From Sediminibacillus terrae (lineage in GTDB: Bacteria > Bacillota > Bacilli > Bacillales > Amphibacillaceae): a DNA stretch of 64,000 bases. Below the pieces are notes generated by a model. It searched no databases. It was not told where the DNA came from and saw nothing but the letters and a program-made list of their open reading frames with translations. Positions 37,680 to 46,048 of the stretch are shown in pieces. The stretch lies in NCBI RefSeq assembly GCF_009602435.1, contig NZ_VZDQ01000011.1, forward strand, positions 1 through 64,000, given 5' to 3'. The stretch's first letter is position 1; every line of letters begins with the position of its first letter. The translations under genes and the position numbers were made by a program.

Positions 37680-39581
37680 TCACTTTCCCGAAGGAAGCCA
37701 ACGCCGGCTGCCATCTTCCCGGATCGTCCATTCCCATTGATCAAGTAATTCAAGAAGTGGAATCATATACTTTCTGGAAATGTTCCAGACTTCCTTAACG
37801 TCCTGAAGCCCGAAGGTTTCATCTGTATGCCTTCTCAACTTTTCGACGGCATCCAGGAACACTTGCCGATCGATAAGCATTTCTTCTGTAAGGGCATAAG
37901 CCTGGCCGGTTTGCAGCAAATAATTTTTAAATTCACCACCCATTTCTTCAGGCAGCGGGCTACCAACAAAATATTCTTCCCATTTTCTGATTTGCAGGCC
38001 ATCCGCTTTTAGCTGTTCAATAATTTCTTCCAATCTCGCTTTCCAGCGTGGCGGCAAATGCTGGTGAAAATCCGCTGTTGCCAAGTACTGTTCCTGCTGT
38101 TTTACCATTTTCTGTTCCACCATTTCCGTTATGACAAAATCGATAAACGGCTTGGGAAAAGTATCGCGAAAATGCTGGCGCAACTCTGCTTTGTTAATAC
38201 CAGGACGCATTGGATTCTGCTGCTGATAGCTTTCCAAAAACTCAACCAGGGATTCTTTGCCTTTATCAAACGTATTCGTTAAAACAAAGTTTTTTCCTGT
38301 TCGGATAAATCGTTCCGCTTGGATTCCTCGATTTAACGCCTCTAAAACGACTGATTTGTCTAACGACGTGAATTGAATGATTTGCTGTTCATTCAACAAG
38401 GTATGCTCATGTAATACTGTGGAGATTAAATCCTCCGGTGTACCTTCTTTTTTCTGTTCAAGCATCTTTATCGTTTTTGCACCGAAACGGTATTTTTCGC
38501 CTTTCGGGTCAATAACCCAGCCACCGCCGATTGTTTCTACCGGAGTCGGTCTCCGGATAATGAAACGATCTCCCCGACGCACAACAACCTCCTCATCCAA
38601 ACGAAGCTGACAAAGAATTTCATCCGGTGATTTTTGTGCTTCATTGCGATCGAAAAACACAATTTTGCCCATCACTTCGGATGTTCCGATATGTAATTTA
38701 ACGGGAGCGCGCTGTTTTATAGGATGTCGCATTCCATCCACCAGTCTCATAGCCACATCAATTGTCTTACTGACCAGGAAATGATTAGATGCTACCAGCA
38801 CATCTCCTCTGTTGATCTCCTCACGGTCCACACCGGTGACATTTATTGCAGTACGCTGGCCTGCCCTTGCTTCCTGGACATCTTTATGGTGAACCTGAAT
38901 GTTGCGTGCTCTTACTATTTTTCCAGCGGGCAAAATCGTCAGCGGAGTTCCTTGGCGAACCACTCCTTCATATATAGTTCCTCTGGCAATGGTTCCTTGT
39001 CCCTGAACAGTGAAAACTTGATCGATCGGAAGGCGAAAAGAACCAAACCGGTCTCGAAATTCCACCTGCTTCAGAGCGGAGAAAATGGTCAGCCGGAGCT
39101 CTTCCACTCCCTTTCCAGAAACACCATCCACAAACACCATTTCAGCATCCGAGAAAATCGTGCCTGTCAATGCTTCTTTAATATCACTTCCCACCAACTC
39201 CTGTAGTTCTTCATCTACCCGGTCGATTTTCGTTATAGCGACAATACATCTTTTTATTCCTAGAAATTGGAGGATTTCCAGATGTTCCTTCGTCTGCGGC
39301 ATCACCCCTTCATCCGCAGCAACTACCAATACCACCAAATCAATGCCAGCCACACCGGCTATCATTTGTCGGATAAACCGTTCATGACCTGGAACATCCA
39401 CGATAGATACGTGCGTACCATCCTCTGTATGTAAAGGAGCATATCCCGCTTCAATCGAAATATTTCTTTCTTTTTCTTCTTTCAACCGGTCCGTATCGAC
39501 ATCGGTCAATGCCTTGGTCAATGTAGTTTTGCCGTGATCGATGTGACCGGCCATACCGATTGTATAGTAAGTATCGTCCAT
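37680..39581 (-). CDS. selB: Selenocysteine-specific translation elongation factor
   Basis: 633 residues. The N-terminal GTPase has GMAGHIDHGKTTLTKALT, DVPGHERFIRQM and TKID; EF-Tu-like beta-barrels follow. The C-terminal third (about residues 370-633) contains winged-helix repeats that bind SECIS hairpins. It delivers Sec-tRNA(Sec) to UGA. Start among consecutive ATGs (MMDD); the second, 39581, has better spacing to GAGGGTGGG. It is upstream of the SelW-like gene by 49 bases. Confidence 0.95.
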   Translation of the reverse strand: MDDTYYTIGMAGHIDHGKTTLTKALTDVDTDRLKEEKERNISIEAGYAPLHTEDGTHVSIVDVPGHERFIRQMIAGVAGIDLVVLVVAADEGVMPQTKEHLEILQFLGIKRCIVAITKIDRVDEELQELVGSDIKEALTGTIFSDAEMVFVDGVSGKGVEELRLTIFSALKQVEFRDRFGSFRLPIDQVFTVQGQGTIARGTIYEGVVRQGTPLTILPAGKIVRARNIQVHHKDVQEARAGQRTAINVTGVDREEINRGDVLVASNHFLVSKTIDVAMRLVDGMRHPIKQRAPVKLHIGTSEVMGKIVFFDRNEAQKSPDEILCQLRLDEEVVVRRGDRFIIRRPTPVETIGGGWVIDPKGEKYRFGAKTIKMLEQKKEGTPEDLISTVLHEHTLLNEQQIIQFTSLDKSVVLEALNRGIQAERFIRTGKNFVLTNTFDKGKESLVEFLESYQQQNPMRPGINKAELRQHFRDTFPKPFIDFVITEMVEQKMVKQQEQYLATADFHQHLPPRWKARLEEIIEQLKADGLQIRKWEEYFVGSPLPEEMGGEFKNYLLQTGQAYALTEEMLIDRQVFLDAVEKLRRHTDETFGLQDVKEVWNISRKYMIPLLELLDQWEWTIREDGSRRWLPSGK

Positions 39582-39681
39582 CATCCCACCCTCTTTCATT
39601 CTGTCTTGGTACTTATAACTGTAATCATCTTAAGAGCCTGATTCAAGTAGTAAGAATCAGGAAGCAGAGAGAAAGGAGGAA

Positions 39682-39940
39682 GGGTCAGTCCCCAACAACA
39701 TAAAACCCTATCGACAAACACCACGGGGGTCTGTCCCTCACTCTTAGCGAAAAACTAGAGTACCACCCTACGCAGCACTAAAACCTTACAGTATCAGCAT
39801 CGCGACTTCGTTCGCGAATTACTGGGTCTGTCCCCGCAAGAATTAAAAACCAGTAAAATTCAGATTTTTGACGCTTTTGGGGTCAGTCCCCTTTCCCCTA
39901 CCTAATGAGCTGTAAGGCGGATTTCAGGGACTGACCCCCC
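39682..39940. repeat. Cluster of five GGGTCWGTCCC-type short repeats
   Basis: The near-palindromic motif GGG(G)TC(T/A)GTCCC(C) occurs at 39682-39693, 39725-39738, 39824-39835 and 39879-39891, and inverted at 39926-39940. It lies in a gene-free stretch (39600-39954) between selB and a small gene. Similar short repeats are common between genes in Bacillaceae; function unknown. Confidence 0.6.
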
Positions 39941-39954
39941 TTGGATATGACCAA

Positions 39955-40104
39955 TTATTTTTCTTCTTCGTTAATCCCGAATTGGACGCGTGGGTTCTTC
40001 GACATATCGATATCTACGCCTGTTTTGTCTTTTTCATATGCCGGTGTTTGAGGCAATTTCACTTTGTTTTTACCTCTTGAATGGCGATGTTCATCCCTGC
40101 CCAT
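39955..40104 (-). CDS. Small hydrophilic protein, YfhD-like
   Basis: 49 residues: MGRDEHRHSRGKNKVKLPQT then PAYEKDKTGVDIDMSKNPRV and an acidic end. AGAGGTGG lies 4 bases before the ATG. The MGR-rich basic start followed by KLPQTP resembles YfhD-type small, possibly spore-related, proteins. Function unknown. Confidence 0.65.
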   Translation of the reverse strand: MGRDEHRHSRGKNKVKLPQTPAYEKDKTGVDIDMSKNPRVQFGINEEEK

Positions 40105-40251
40105 TTTTCCACCTCTTTTCCTACAGTATCCAGCATAGTATCTGCCTCTCCCCTGATTGCAATGTAAGCTGGTAAAAACTACTGAGGCTTTGTACTTGCA
40201 CCACTGGTAAAATCGTTATAAACTTGGTGAGGCTTGGCGATAATGACTGAT

Positions 40252-40348
40252 GGGGCTGGATGGGTGACTGGTGTTCCCCTGGGTCTTCAAAACCCTGAGG
40301 GAGGCGCGTGCCGTCTCCGGTGGGTTCGATTCCCACACAGTCCCGCCA
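40252..40348 (+). tRNA. selC: tRNA-Sec (anticodon TCA)
   Basis: 97 nt including encoded GCCA. The acceptor GGGGCTG pairs with CAGTCCC. The anticodon arm is GGGT-CTTCAAA-ACCC with TCA, the same loop as E. coli selC. There is a long variable arm (GGAGGC...GTCTCC) and a T arm GTGGG-TTCGATT-CCCAC. The eighth acceptor pair would be G40259 with A40337, a mismatch in this manual fold. The UCA anticodon, long variable arm and selA/selB/selD neighbours make the identity clear. A terminator follows at 40366. Confidence 0.95.
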
Positions 40349-40365
40349 ATACATAGGAAAGCACT

Positions 40366-40393
40366 GCCGCAATTCCACATAATGAATTGCGGC
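40366..40393 (+). terminator. Terminator of tRNA-Sec
   Basis: A 10-bp perfect stem (GCCGCAATTC / GAATTGCGGC) followed by TTATTATGTT. Confidence 0.7.
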
Positions 40394-40497
40394 TTATTAT
40401 GTTCTCTTCCGGGTAAAGTAAGGTCATCCAGCCATATGGATGAGCTGAAACTTACAACTACGCCCGTACCAACCTTTTTCGCCAAAGGAGGTGTATG

Positions 40498-41490
40498 ATG
40501 AAGATTGTCCTCGCAACGCCAAATTATCATCAACAGCGGGGGAACACCGTGACAGTCCGGCGGATTTCCAAGGCATTGCAAAAATTAAACATCGAAACAG
40601 ACATCGTATCGATCACGGAAGAAAAACCGCCAAAAGATTTTCCCGCTGCCGATTTAATACACGGTTTTCATGCCTATCGTTTTTATCAGTATTATAAACA
40701 GATGGACGAGAAGCCGGAAACATATGTAATTACTGTTACCGGTACGGACCTAAGCCATTATTTATACGAGGAATCGACTAGAACTGATACGATCGCTTCT
40801 TTGACAGGAGCACGGGCCGTTCATGTATTTAACGAGGAAGCAAAGATCACCCTGTTAGAAGAAGTCCCTGATATCGCCGGAAAAGTTCATGTAATTCCAC
40901 AAGGCACTGATGAATTTCCGGTTTCCGGAGACAATTATGAGAAGGAACCAGGTACCACTTTATTTGTCCTTCCGGCAGGTATAAGAAAAGTGAAAAATGT
41001 ACCAGCGGCCATCAACATGATGAAAAAGCTGTACACCGAATACCCAACCACCCGCTTGGCGTTGGTCGGCCCTGTACTGGAAGAAGAAGAAGGAAATGAA
41101 GTGGAACAATTGGTTGCTAAAAACAACCATTGGGTCAGCTATCTAGGACAAATAGACCATGAAAAAATGGGAAGCATTTATCAGGCGGCCGATGTTCTGC
41201 TAAACACTTCGATCGCAGAAGGCCAACCCTCGGCAATATTGGAAGCGATGGCTGCTGGTTTACCAGTTTTAGTTTCGGACAATCAAGGGAATCGTAGTAT
41301 TGTCATCGATGGCGAGAACGGATTTGTTTACCATGATGAAAACGAATTTCTTGCTTATGCCGAAAAAATCATGAATAATTACAATTTAAGACAGTCCATA
41401 GGACATGCTGCTAGCCGCTATATTTCTGAACACCATTCCAGTCAACAAGAGGCCAAAAAACTGTTGGGAATCTATAAACAGCTTACGTAA
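40498..41490 (+). CDS. GT4 glycosyltransferase, SenB-like (candidate selenosugar synthase)
   Basis: 330 residues, GT-B fold, no signal peptide or membrane helix. The N-terminal KIVLATPNYHQQRGNTVTVR, then IHGFHAYRFYQYYK and VITVTGTDLSHYL, resemble SenB (TIGR04348-type) enzymes that couple selenophosphate to a UDP-sugar in selenoneine synthesis. The C-terminal donor site has PAGIRKVKNVPAAI and AEGQPSAILEAMAAGLPVLV. SD GGAGG is 6 bases before the second ATG (40498). It lies between tRNA-Sec and selD (64 bases before selD), so selenophosphate supply is adjacent. Ordinary GT4 roles, such as surface sugar transfer, remain possible. No SenA homologue is in the window. Confidence 0.75.
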   Translation: MKIVLATPNYHQQRGNTVTVRRISKALQKLNIETDIVSITEEKPPKDFPAADLIHGFHAYRFYQYYKQMDEKPETYVITVTGTDLSHYLYEESTRTDTIASLTGARAVHVFNEEAKITLLEEVPDIAGKVHVIPQGTDEFPVSGDNYEKEPGTTLFVLPAGIRKVKNVPAAINMMKKLYTEYPTTRLALVGPVLEEEEGNEVEQLVAKNNHWVSYLGQIDHEKMGSIYQAADVLLNTSIAEGQPSAILEAMAAGLPVLVSDNQGNRSIVIDGENGFVYHDENEFLAYAEKIMNNYNLRQSIGHAASRYISEHHSSQQEAKKLLGIYKQLT

Positions 41491-41554
41491 TTGGTCGCAT
41501 AATTTTCAGAAGGCAGTATTTCAGTCCTTAAGGAAGCAAAGGAGTGTGAGAAAT

Positions 41555-42604
41555 ATGTCGAAAGAAGAAATAATAAAATTGACTTCTTTATCAAGCAAAG
41601 GTGGCTGAGGATGCAAAATTGGTCCCGAGGACCTGACGCAGGTGCTGCGTCACTTACCACCATCCGTTCCAGATCCAAATCTGCTCGTCGGTCTAGAAAC
41701 TTCAGACGATGCAGGTGTTTATAAAATCAATGATGAGACAGCCCTCGTACAAACTTTGGACTATTTCACTCCCATCGTGGATGATCCTTATATGTTTGGA
41801 CAAATTGCGGCAGCAAACGCTTTGAGCGATGTTTATGCGATGGGCGGCAAGCCAATTACGGCAATGAACATTGTCGGCTTTCCAATCAACGAATTGGATA
41901 AGAGCATTCTCGCCGACATCCTCGCCGGTTCTTCTGACAAAGTGAACGAGTCAGGGGCGGTATTGGTCGGAGGCCATTCTATCGACGACCAGGAACCGAA
42001 GTTTGGATTGTCGGTCACCGGAACCGTTCACCCTGACAAGATCCGCGCGAACGTTGGTGCGAAACCGGGCGACAAGCTGCTTCTTACTAAACCTATCGGA
42101 GTCGGGATTTTGACGACAGCCATCAAAAATGGCTTGCTGGACGACCAGACAACCGAGGAAGTGATGCAAGTAATGGCTGCTTTGAATAAGTATGCTGCCG
42201 AAGCGATGGAAAGCCATACCGTGAATGCATGTACAGATGTCACCGGCTTTGGATTGCTTGGTCATACAAGGGAGATAGCTGAAGGCAGCAATGTCGGCAT
42301 CACCATTCATTATGATAAAGTACCGCTTCTTTCCCGTACAAAAGAATTGGCTGAAAAGAATGTCATTCCTGGTGGTTCGAAGAAGAATCATAAATGGTTG
42401 GCCGATTGCATTGATTACAGTGATCAGATTAGTGATTTGGACCAATTGATCCTGTGTGACGCTGTCACATCCGGCGGCCTGCTGATTTCTGTGCCAGCAG
42501 CCGAAGCTGACGAGTTACAACAAAAAATGCAAAACAGCAATGTACCCTCAGCAATAATCGGTGACGTCACCAGTGAAAACTGCGGACGTATTTCTGTAGT
42601 ATAA
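41555..42604 (+). CDS. selD: Selenide, water dikinase, a selenoprotein
   Basis: 349 residues with Sec18. Makes selenophosphate from selenide and ATP. It starts MSKEEIIKLTSLSSKGG, then TGA (41606-41608), then GCKIGPEDL. SelD proteins carry Cys or Sec at this position, so reading UGA as Sec restores the full N-terminus. The catalytic Lys is in GCKIGP, and GLETSDDAGVY and ANALSDVYAMGG follow. ATG 41555 has AAAGGAG about 10 bases upstream. Automatic calls would start it downstream of the UGA. A terminator follows at 42622. Confidence 0.95.
41621..41652 (+). promoter_or_regulatory. SECIS-like hairpins in selD
   Basis: GGTCC-CGA-GGACC (41621-41633, loop G 19 bases after UGA) is followed at once by TGACGCAG-GTG-CTGCGTCA (41634-41652, loop at +34). 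Either could be the SelB-binding element; the first has the more usual spacing. Confidence 0.6.
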
Positions 42605-42621
42605 ACTTTCTGTATTTAGGG

Positions 42622-42647
42622 AAAAAGGGCTCAAAAGAGTCCTTTTT
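42622..42647 (+). terminator. Terminator of selD
   Basis: AAAAAGGGCTC / GAGTCCTTTTT stem (one G-T pair) followed by CTTCTT. Transcription of the following ABC genes may be separate or depend on read-through. Confidence 0.8.
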
Positions 42648-42702
42648 CTTCTTGGATAATAGTAAAAATAGCCGGCAAAAGAAATCATGAGGTGATCAAG
42701 AG

Positions 42703-43611
42703 ATGAAAAAATGGATATACTTAGCAATCATTATAAGTTTGTCAGTACTTCTCTCCGCTTGCGGGAATGACCAGGAGAATGATCAAGCCGACGAACAAGA
42801 GAATAACAATGCAGAGGACACGTTCACTATCGGAGTAATACCTGCACAAACAGAAGGCGAAATGCAGCAGGCGATGGATAAACTTCAATCCATTTTAGAC
42901 GAAGCAATGGAAGAGAACGTAAAAGTCGATGTATACCCTGACTATAATGGTGTAGTGGAAGCAATGAATTACGACAAAATCGACATGGCGTACTTTGGTC
43001 CGCTGACATATGTAGTCGCTCATGAAAAAAGCGGAGCTAAAGCGATCATTACGCAATTAATAGATGGTGAACCTTATTATCACTCCTATATCATTACACA
43101 CAAAGACAATCCTTGGGGGTCTTTAGAAGACTTACTTGCAAATCCGGAAGAAATTGATTTTGCTTTTGGTGATCCCAATTCAACTTCGGGTGCATTGATT
43201 CCAGAAATCGAACTTCAAGACCAAGGTGTTTATCAATCGGAAGACGACCATTCTTTTAATTCTGTCCGTTTCACAGGTTCTCACGATGCGACTGCATTGG
43301 CGGTGCAAAACAAACAAGTCGACGCCGGAGCAATTGACAGTGCTATCTATAATCAGTTAGTCGAATCAGGTAAAGTGGACGGCGATCAAATCAAAACAAT
43401 CTGGAAATCAGAAGAGTTATTCCAATATCCGTGGGCCGTGCATCAAGATACGGATGAAGAAACCATTGCTACATTGCAGGAAACTTTCCAGGGTATAGAT
43501 GATGAAGAAATCCTTAATGCCTTTGGAGCAACAGGTTTTACGACAGCGACGAATGAAGATTATAAAAGCATCCGTGATGCAGCTGTCAAACAAGGCGTTA
43601 TCGAAGAATAG
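42703..43611 (+). CDS. PhnD-like phosphonate/oxyanion-binding lipoprotein of an ABC importer
   Basis: A 302-residue periplasmic-binding-type lipoprotein. The lipobox LLSAC places the lipid Cys near residue 20. An Asp/Glu/Asn linker is followed by IGVIPAQTEGEMQQAM, DMAYFGPLTYVV and FAFGDPNSTSGALIPE, the PhnD/PtxB-type ligand motifs. Family ligands are phosphonates, phosphite or phosphate. Placement right after selD raises the possibility of a selenium compound; this is inference. First gene of the D-E-C transporter set. Confidence 0.88.
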   Translation: MKKWIYLAIIISLSVLLSACGNDQENDQADEQENNNAEDTFTIGVIPAQTEGEMQQAMDKLQSILDEAMEENVKVDVYPDYNGVVEAMNYDKIDMAYFGPLTYVVAHEKSGAKAIITQLIDGEPYYHSYIITHKDNPWGSLEDLLANPEEIDFAFGDPNSTSGALIPEIELQDQGVYQSEDDHSFNSVRFTGSHDATALAVQNKQVDAGAIDSAIYNQLVESGKVDGDQIKTIWKSEELFQYPWAVHQDTDEETIATLQETFQGIDDEEILNAFGATGFTTATNEDYKSIRDAAVKQGVIEE

Positions 43612-43622
43612 AGCTGATTTTC

Positions 43623-44378
43623 ATGTGGTTTAAACGAAAAAATTTAGTGACAGTGCTTATCCTTTGTCTACTCTTATATTTCAGCATGCGTCTGACCGAA
43701 TTTGATTTATCAAAATTTCGTGATTTTCGCAATATGATCGATTTTTTGGCACAATGGTTTCCGATGGATACTTCCAAATTGCCCGGTATGATCAGTGATA
43801 GTTTGGAAACAGTGGGCATGGCCTTTTTAGGAAGTTTTATCGGGCTGTTTTTCGGGCTGCCAATCAGCTTTATCGCTGCCTGGAACACTTCTCCAACCAA
43901 GCCTGTCTACCATTTATCACGATTTGCATTGAGTTTCATGCGCTCCATCCCGGAAATCGTGTTCGGTCTGATTTTGTTGACGGCTTTAGGACTAGGTCCT
44001 TTCCCGGCTGTTCTGGCGATTGCATTTCATAATATCGGTGTCCTGGGAAAATTGATTTCCGAGTTAGTAGAAGCCTCTGATCCAGGACCGCAAGAAGCGA
44101 TGAAAGCGGTCGGATCCAAAAATTGGTTTGCCCATTTATTCAGTATCGTTCCGCAAATCTGGCCGAATGTTCTGTCACACTATTTTTATCGGCTTGAAGT
44201 GGCGATTCGGACATCGCTTGTTCTCGGTTTCATCGGCGGCGGCGGTATCGGCCAGCGTTTATTCAATGACTTCAAAACCTTTCAATACTCCTCTGTTTCG
44301 CTGGATGTATTGATTATCATGGTCATCGTCATCATTGTCGACTTATTGGGCAGCTATGTCAGAAATCGAGTCATATAA
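43623..44378 (+). CDS. PhnE-like ABC importer permease
   Basis: 251 residues, about six helices. Family sequence: LETVGMAFLGSFIGLFFGLP, FMRSIPEIVFGLIL and the EAA-type loop region EAMKAVGSKNWFAHLFSIVPQ. It pairs with the PhnD-like and PhnC-like proteins. It starts 11 bases after the binding-protein gene. Confidence 0.9.
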   Translation: MWFKRKNLVTVLILCLLLYFSMRLTEFDLSKFRDFRNMIDFLAQWFPMDTSKLPGMISDSLETVGMAFLGSFIGLFFGLPISFIAAWNTSPTKPVYHLSRFALSFMRSIPEIVFGLILLTALGLGPFPAVLAIAFHNIGVLGKLISELVEASDPGPQEAMKAVGSKNWFAHLFSIVPQIWPNVLSHYFYRLEVAIRTSLVLGFIGGGGIGQRLFNDFKTFQYSSVSLDVLIIMVIVIIVDLLGSYVRNRVI

Positions 44379-44391
44379 GGAGGTGCGCCAA

Positions 44392-45159
44392 TTGCTGGAA
44401 TTAAATGGAGTGTCTGTCCGGTATCCCGGCGGTGAACAGGAAGCTTTGTCGGATATAACTTTAACCCTGGAACAGGGCGAATTCGTCTGTATCCTCGGAA
44501 AAAGCGGCTCGGGAAAGTCCACCATGATACGATGTATCAACGGGCTGCAAGTACCTACGAGAGGCGAAGTGCGTTGGGACGGCCGACCCCTGTCAAAAAT
44601 GTCTGAAGAACAATTACGAAAAGTGCGTCGGCAGATGGGAATGATTTTTCAACATTTTAATCTGATTCCCCGCCTGAGCGTCATGCAAAATGTGCTTACT
44701 GGTACGTTTGGCTATCGAAGCAACCTGAAAAACCTTATCGGTTGGTTTAATGATCAGGAAAAGCAACAGGCAAAACAGGTAATTGAAGATGTCGACTTAT
44801 CCAGCATGGCAGATCGGCGAGTCGAGCGATTGAGCGGAGGACAAAAACAGCGGGTCGGTATTGCAAGGGCACTTGTACAGCAACCGCAAGTCATGCTGGG
44901 GGATGAACCAGTCTCCAGTCTCGATCCAGGGACATCCAACCATATCTTTTCCCTGCTCGAGCAGATGCATCGAAGACGCCATTTACTGACCATCATCAAT
45001 GTCCACGATGTTGGACTAGCTAAAAGATATGCGACCAGGATTGTAGCATTGAAAGCAGGGAAAATTATATTCGATGGGAAACCAGAGCAGTTTACTGACC
45101 GGGAATATCTTGAGACCTACGAATCCCAAGAAGAAAACGGGAAAACAAAGAACCGGTGA
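44392..45159 (+). CDS. PhnC-like ABC importer ATPase
   Basis: 255 residues. Walker A GKSGSGKST, signature RLSGGQKQRVGIARAL, Walker B VMLGDEPVSSLDP and the H-loop INVHDVGLA. TTG start at 44392 (MLELNGVSVRYPGG) with AGGAGG 8 bases upstream, 13 bases after the permease stop; the longer in-frame extension overlapping the permease lacks support. Last transporter gene, followed by the deacetylase. Confidence 0.9.
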   Translation: MLELNGVSVRYPGGEQEALSDITLTLEQGEFVCILGKSGSGKSTMIRCINGLQVPTRGEVRWDGRPLSKMSEEQLRKVRRQMGMIFQHFNLIPRLSVMQNVLTGTFGYRSNLKNLIGWFNDQEKQQAKQVIEDVDLSSMADRRVERLSGGQKQRVGIARALVQQPQVMLGDEPVSSLDPGTSNHIFSLLEQMHRRRHLLTIINVHDVGLAKRYATRIVALKAGKIIFDGKPEQFTDREYLETYESQEENGKTKNR

Positions 45160-45192
45160 GCTGTGGTTACAACTAAATAGAGGAGGGGAAAA

Positions 45193-45825
45193 ATGGCATA
45201 TAGTCCATGAATTGCAGATCAATCAAGAGTCGTGTACGACTCAAAGGACAAAGAAATTATCACAACCCTTCCGGAACCGAAGGATAAAACCGTGATGCTG
45301 AGCTTTGACGATGGACCAAGCAGTGTACTGCCAGAAATACTAGATATATTAAAGCATGAAAACGTGCCGGCTATGTTTTTTTGGCAATCCAAACTACTCT
45401 ATCCAGCTAGACCATGGAAAAGATTGATTGAAGAAGGACATCGAGTCGGCACCCATACGATTACACACCCAGACATGACCAGACTCGATTACCAAGCACA
45501 ATATCGACAGCTGGCCGGCAGTGTCAGAAGTTTGGAATCGATTACCGGTCAAAAAATAACGTATTTCCGGCCACCTTTTGGCCAATATGATGAAAACACG
45601 AAACGTGCCGCAAAGGAGCTTGGTTTGACCATAGTACTTTGGAAAATAGCCTCGATTGATTGGGAGCTAAAAGACAATCCCCGGCAAATTGTTGACAATA
45701 CGTTTCCCAACTTACAGGACGGAGCGATTATTTTGCTGCACGAACTTGAGCAGACAGTTAAAATTCTTCCTGCGTTGATTCAATCCATTAAACAGGAAGG
45801 GTATACATTTCAGCTGTTAAGTTAA
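45193..45825 (+). CDS. Cytoplasmic NodB-type deacetylase with in-frame UGA after its best start
   Basis: A NodB-domain hydrolase: SFDDGP (metal Asp pair), GTHTITHPDMTRL (metal His pair), RPPFGQYD, ASIDWE and ILLHE are intact. No signal peptide or anchor is present, unlike wall deacetylases, so a soluble cytoplasmic substrate is likely. Start problem: the only strong SD (GAGGAGGGG) precedes ATG 45193, whose frame reads MAYSP, then TGA (45208-45210), then IADQSRVVYDSK into the domain. The next start, GTG 45232 (197 residues), has no good SD. A 6-bp hairpin with loop G lies 24 bases after the UGA. The UGA may be selenocysteine, a nonsense mutation, or irrelevant if GTG is used. Follows the ABC genes. 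Confidence 0.75.
45227..45242 (+). promoter_or_regulatory. SECIS-like hairpin in the deacetylase mRNA
   Basis: GAGTCG-TGTA-CGACTC: a 6-bp perfect stem, loop G at +24 from the in-frame UGA, nearly identical in placement to the hairpins of the SelW-like and thioredoxin genes. Confidence 0.45.
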
Positions 45826-45843
45826 AGGTCTCTGTCAAATATG

Positions 45844-45879
45844 GAGGGTGGGGTGATTTTCACTCCACCCTCTCTTTTT
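45844..45879 (+). terminator. Terminator of the deacetylase / ABC transcript
   Basis: A 13-bp stem (GAGGGTGGGGTGA / TCACTCCACCCTC, one G-T pair) followed by TCTTTTT. Confidence 0.9.
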
Positions 45880-46004
45880 CGAAAGGCTAATTAATAGGGG
45901 GTGTCCTAAAAGCTGCAGAGGAAATAAGGTCGCTCTTTCCGCGTATGAACGCCCGAACCTCTCACACCCTCTGCGTCACATGAAGTATAAAGGGAGATTA
46001 CATC

Positions 46005-46044
46005 AAAAGGTGCCCAACCGTCCATGACGTGGGCACCTTTTTTT
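46005..46044 (-). terminator. Terminator of the thioredoxin gene
   Basis: A 12-bp perfect stem (AAAAGGTGCCCA / TGGGCACCTTTT); T-runs on both strands, so bidirectional. Four bases from the thioredoxin stop. The gap 45880-46004 holds nothing else recognised. Confidence 0.85.
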
Positions 46045-46048
46045 GCAT

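Noticed and set aside
40216-40581. 121-codon minus-strand frame over tRNA-Sec
   Set aside because: It is the antisense of the tRNA gene.
41642-42604. SelD starting downstream of the UGA
   Set aside because: It would remove the catalytic U/C-GxKIGP loop region; the upstream ATG with SD and in-frame UGA gives the complete protein.
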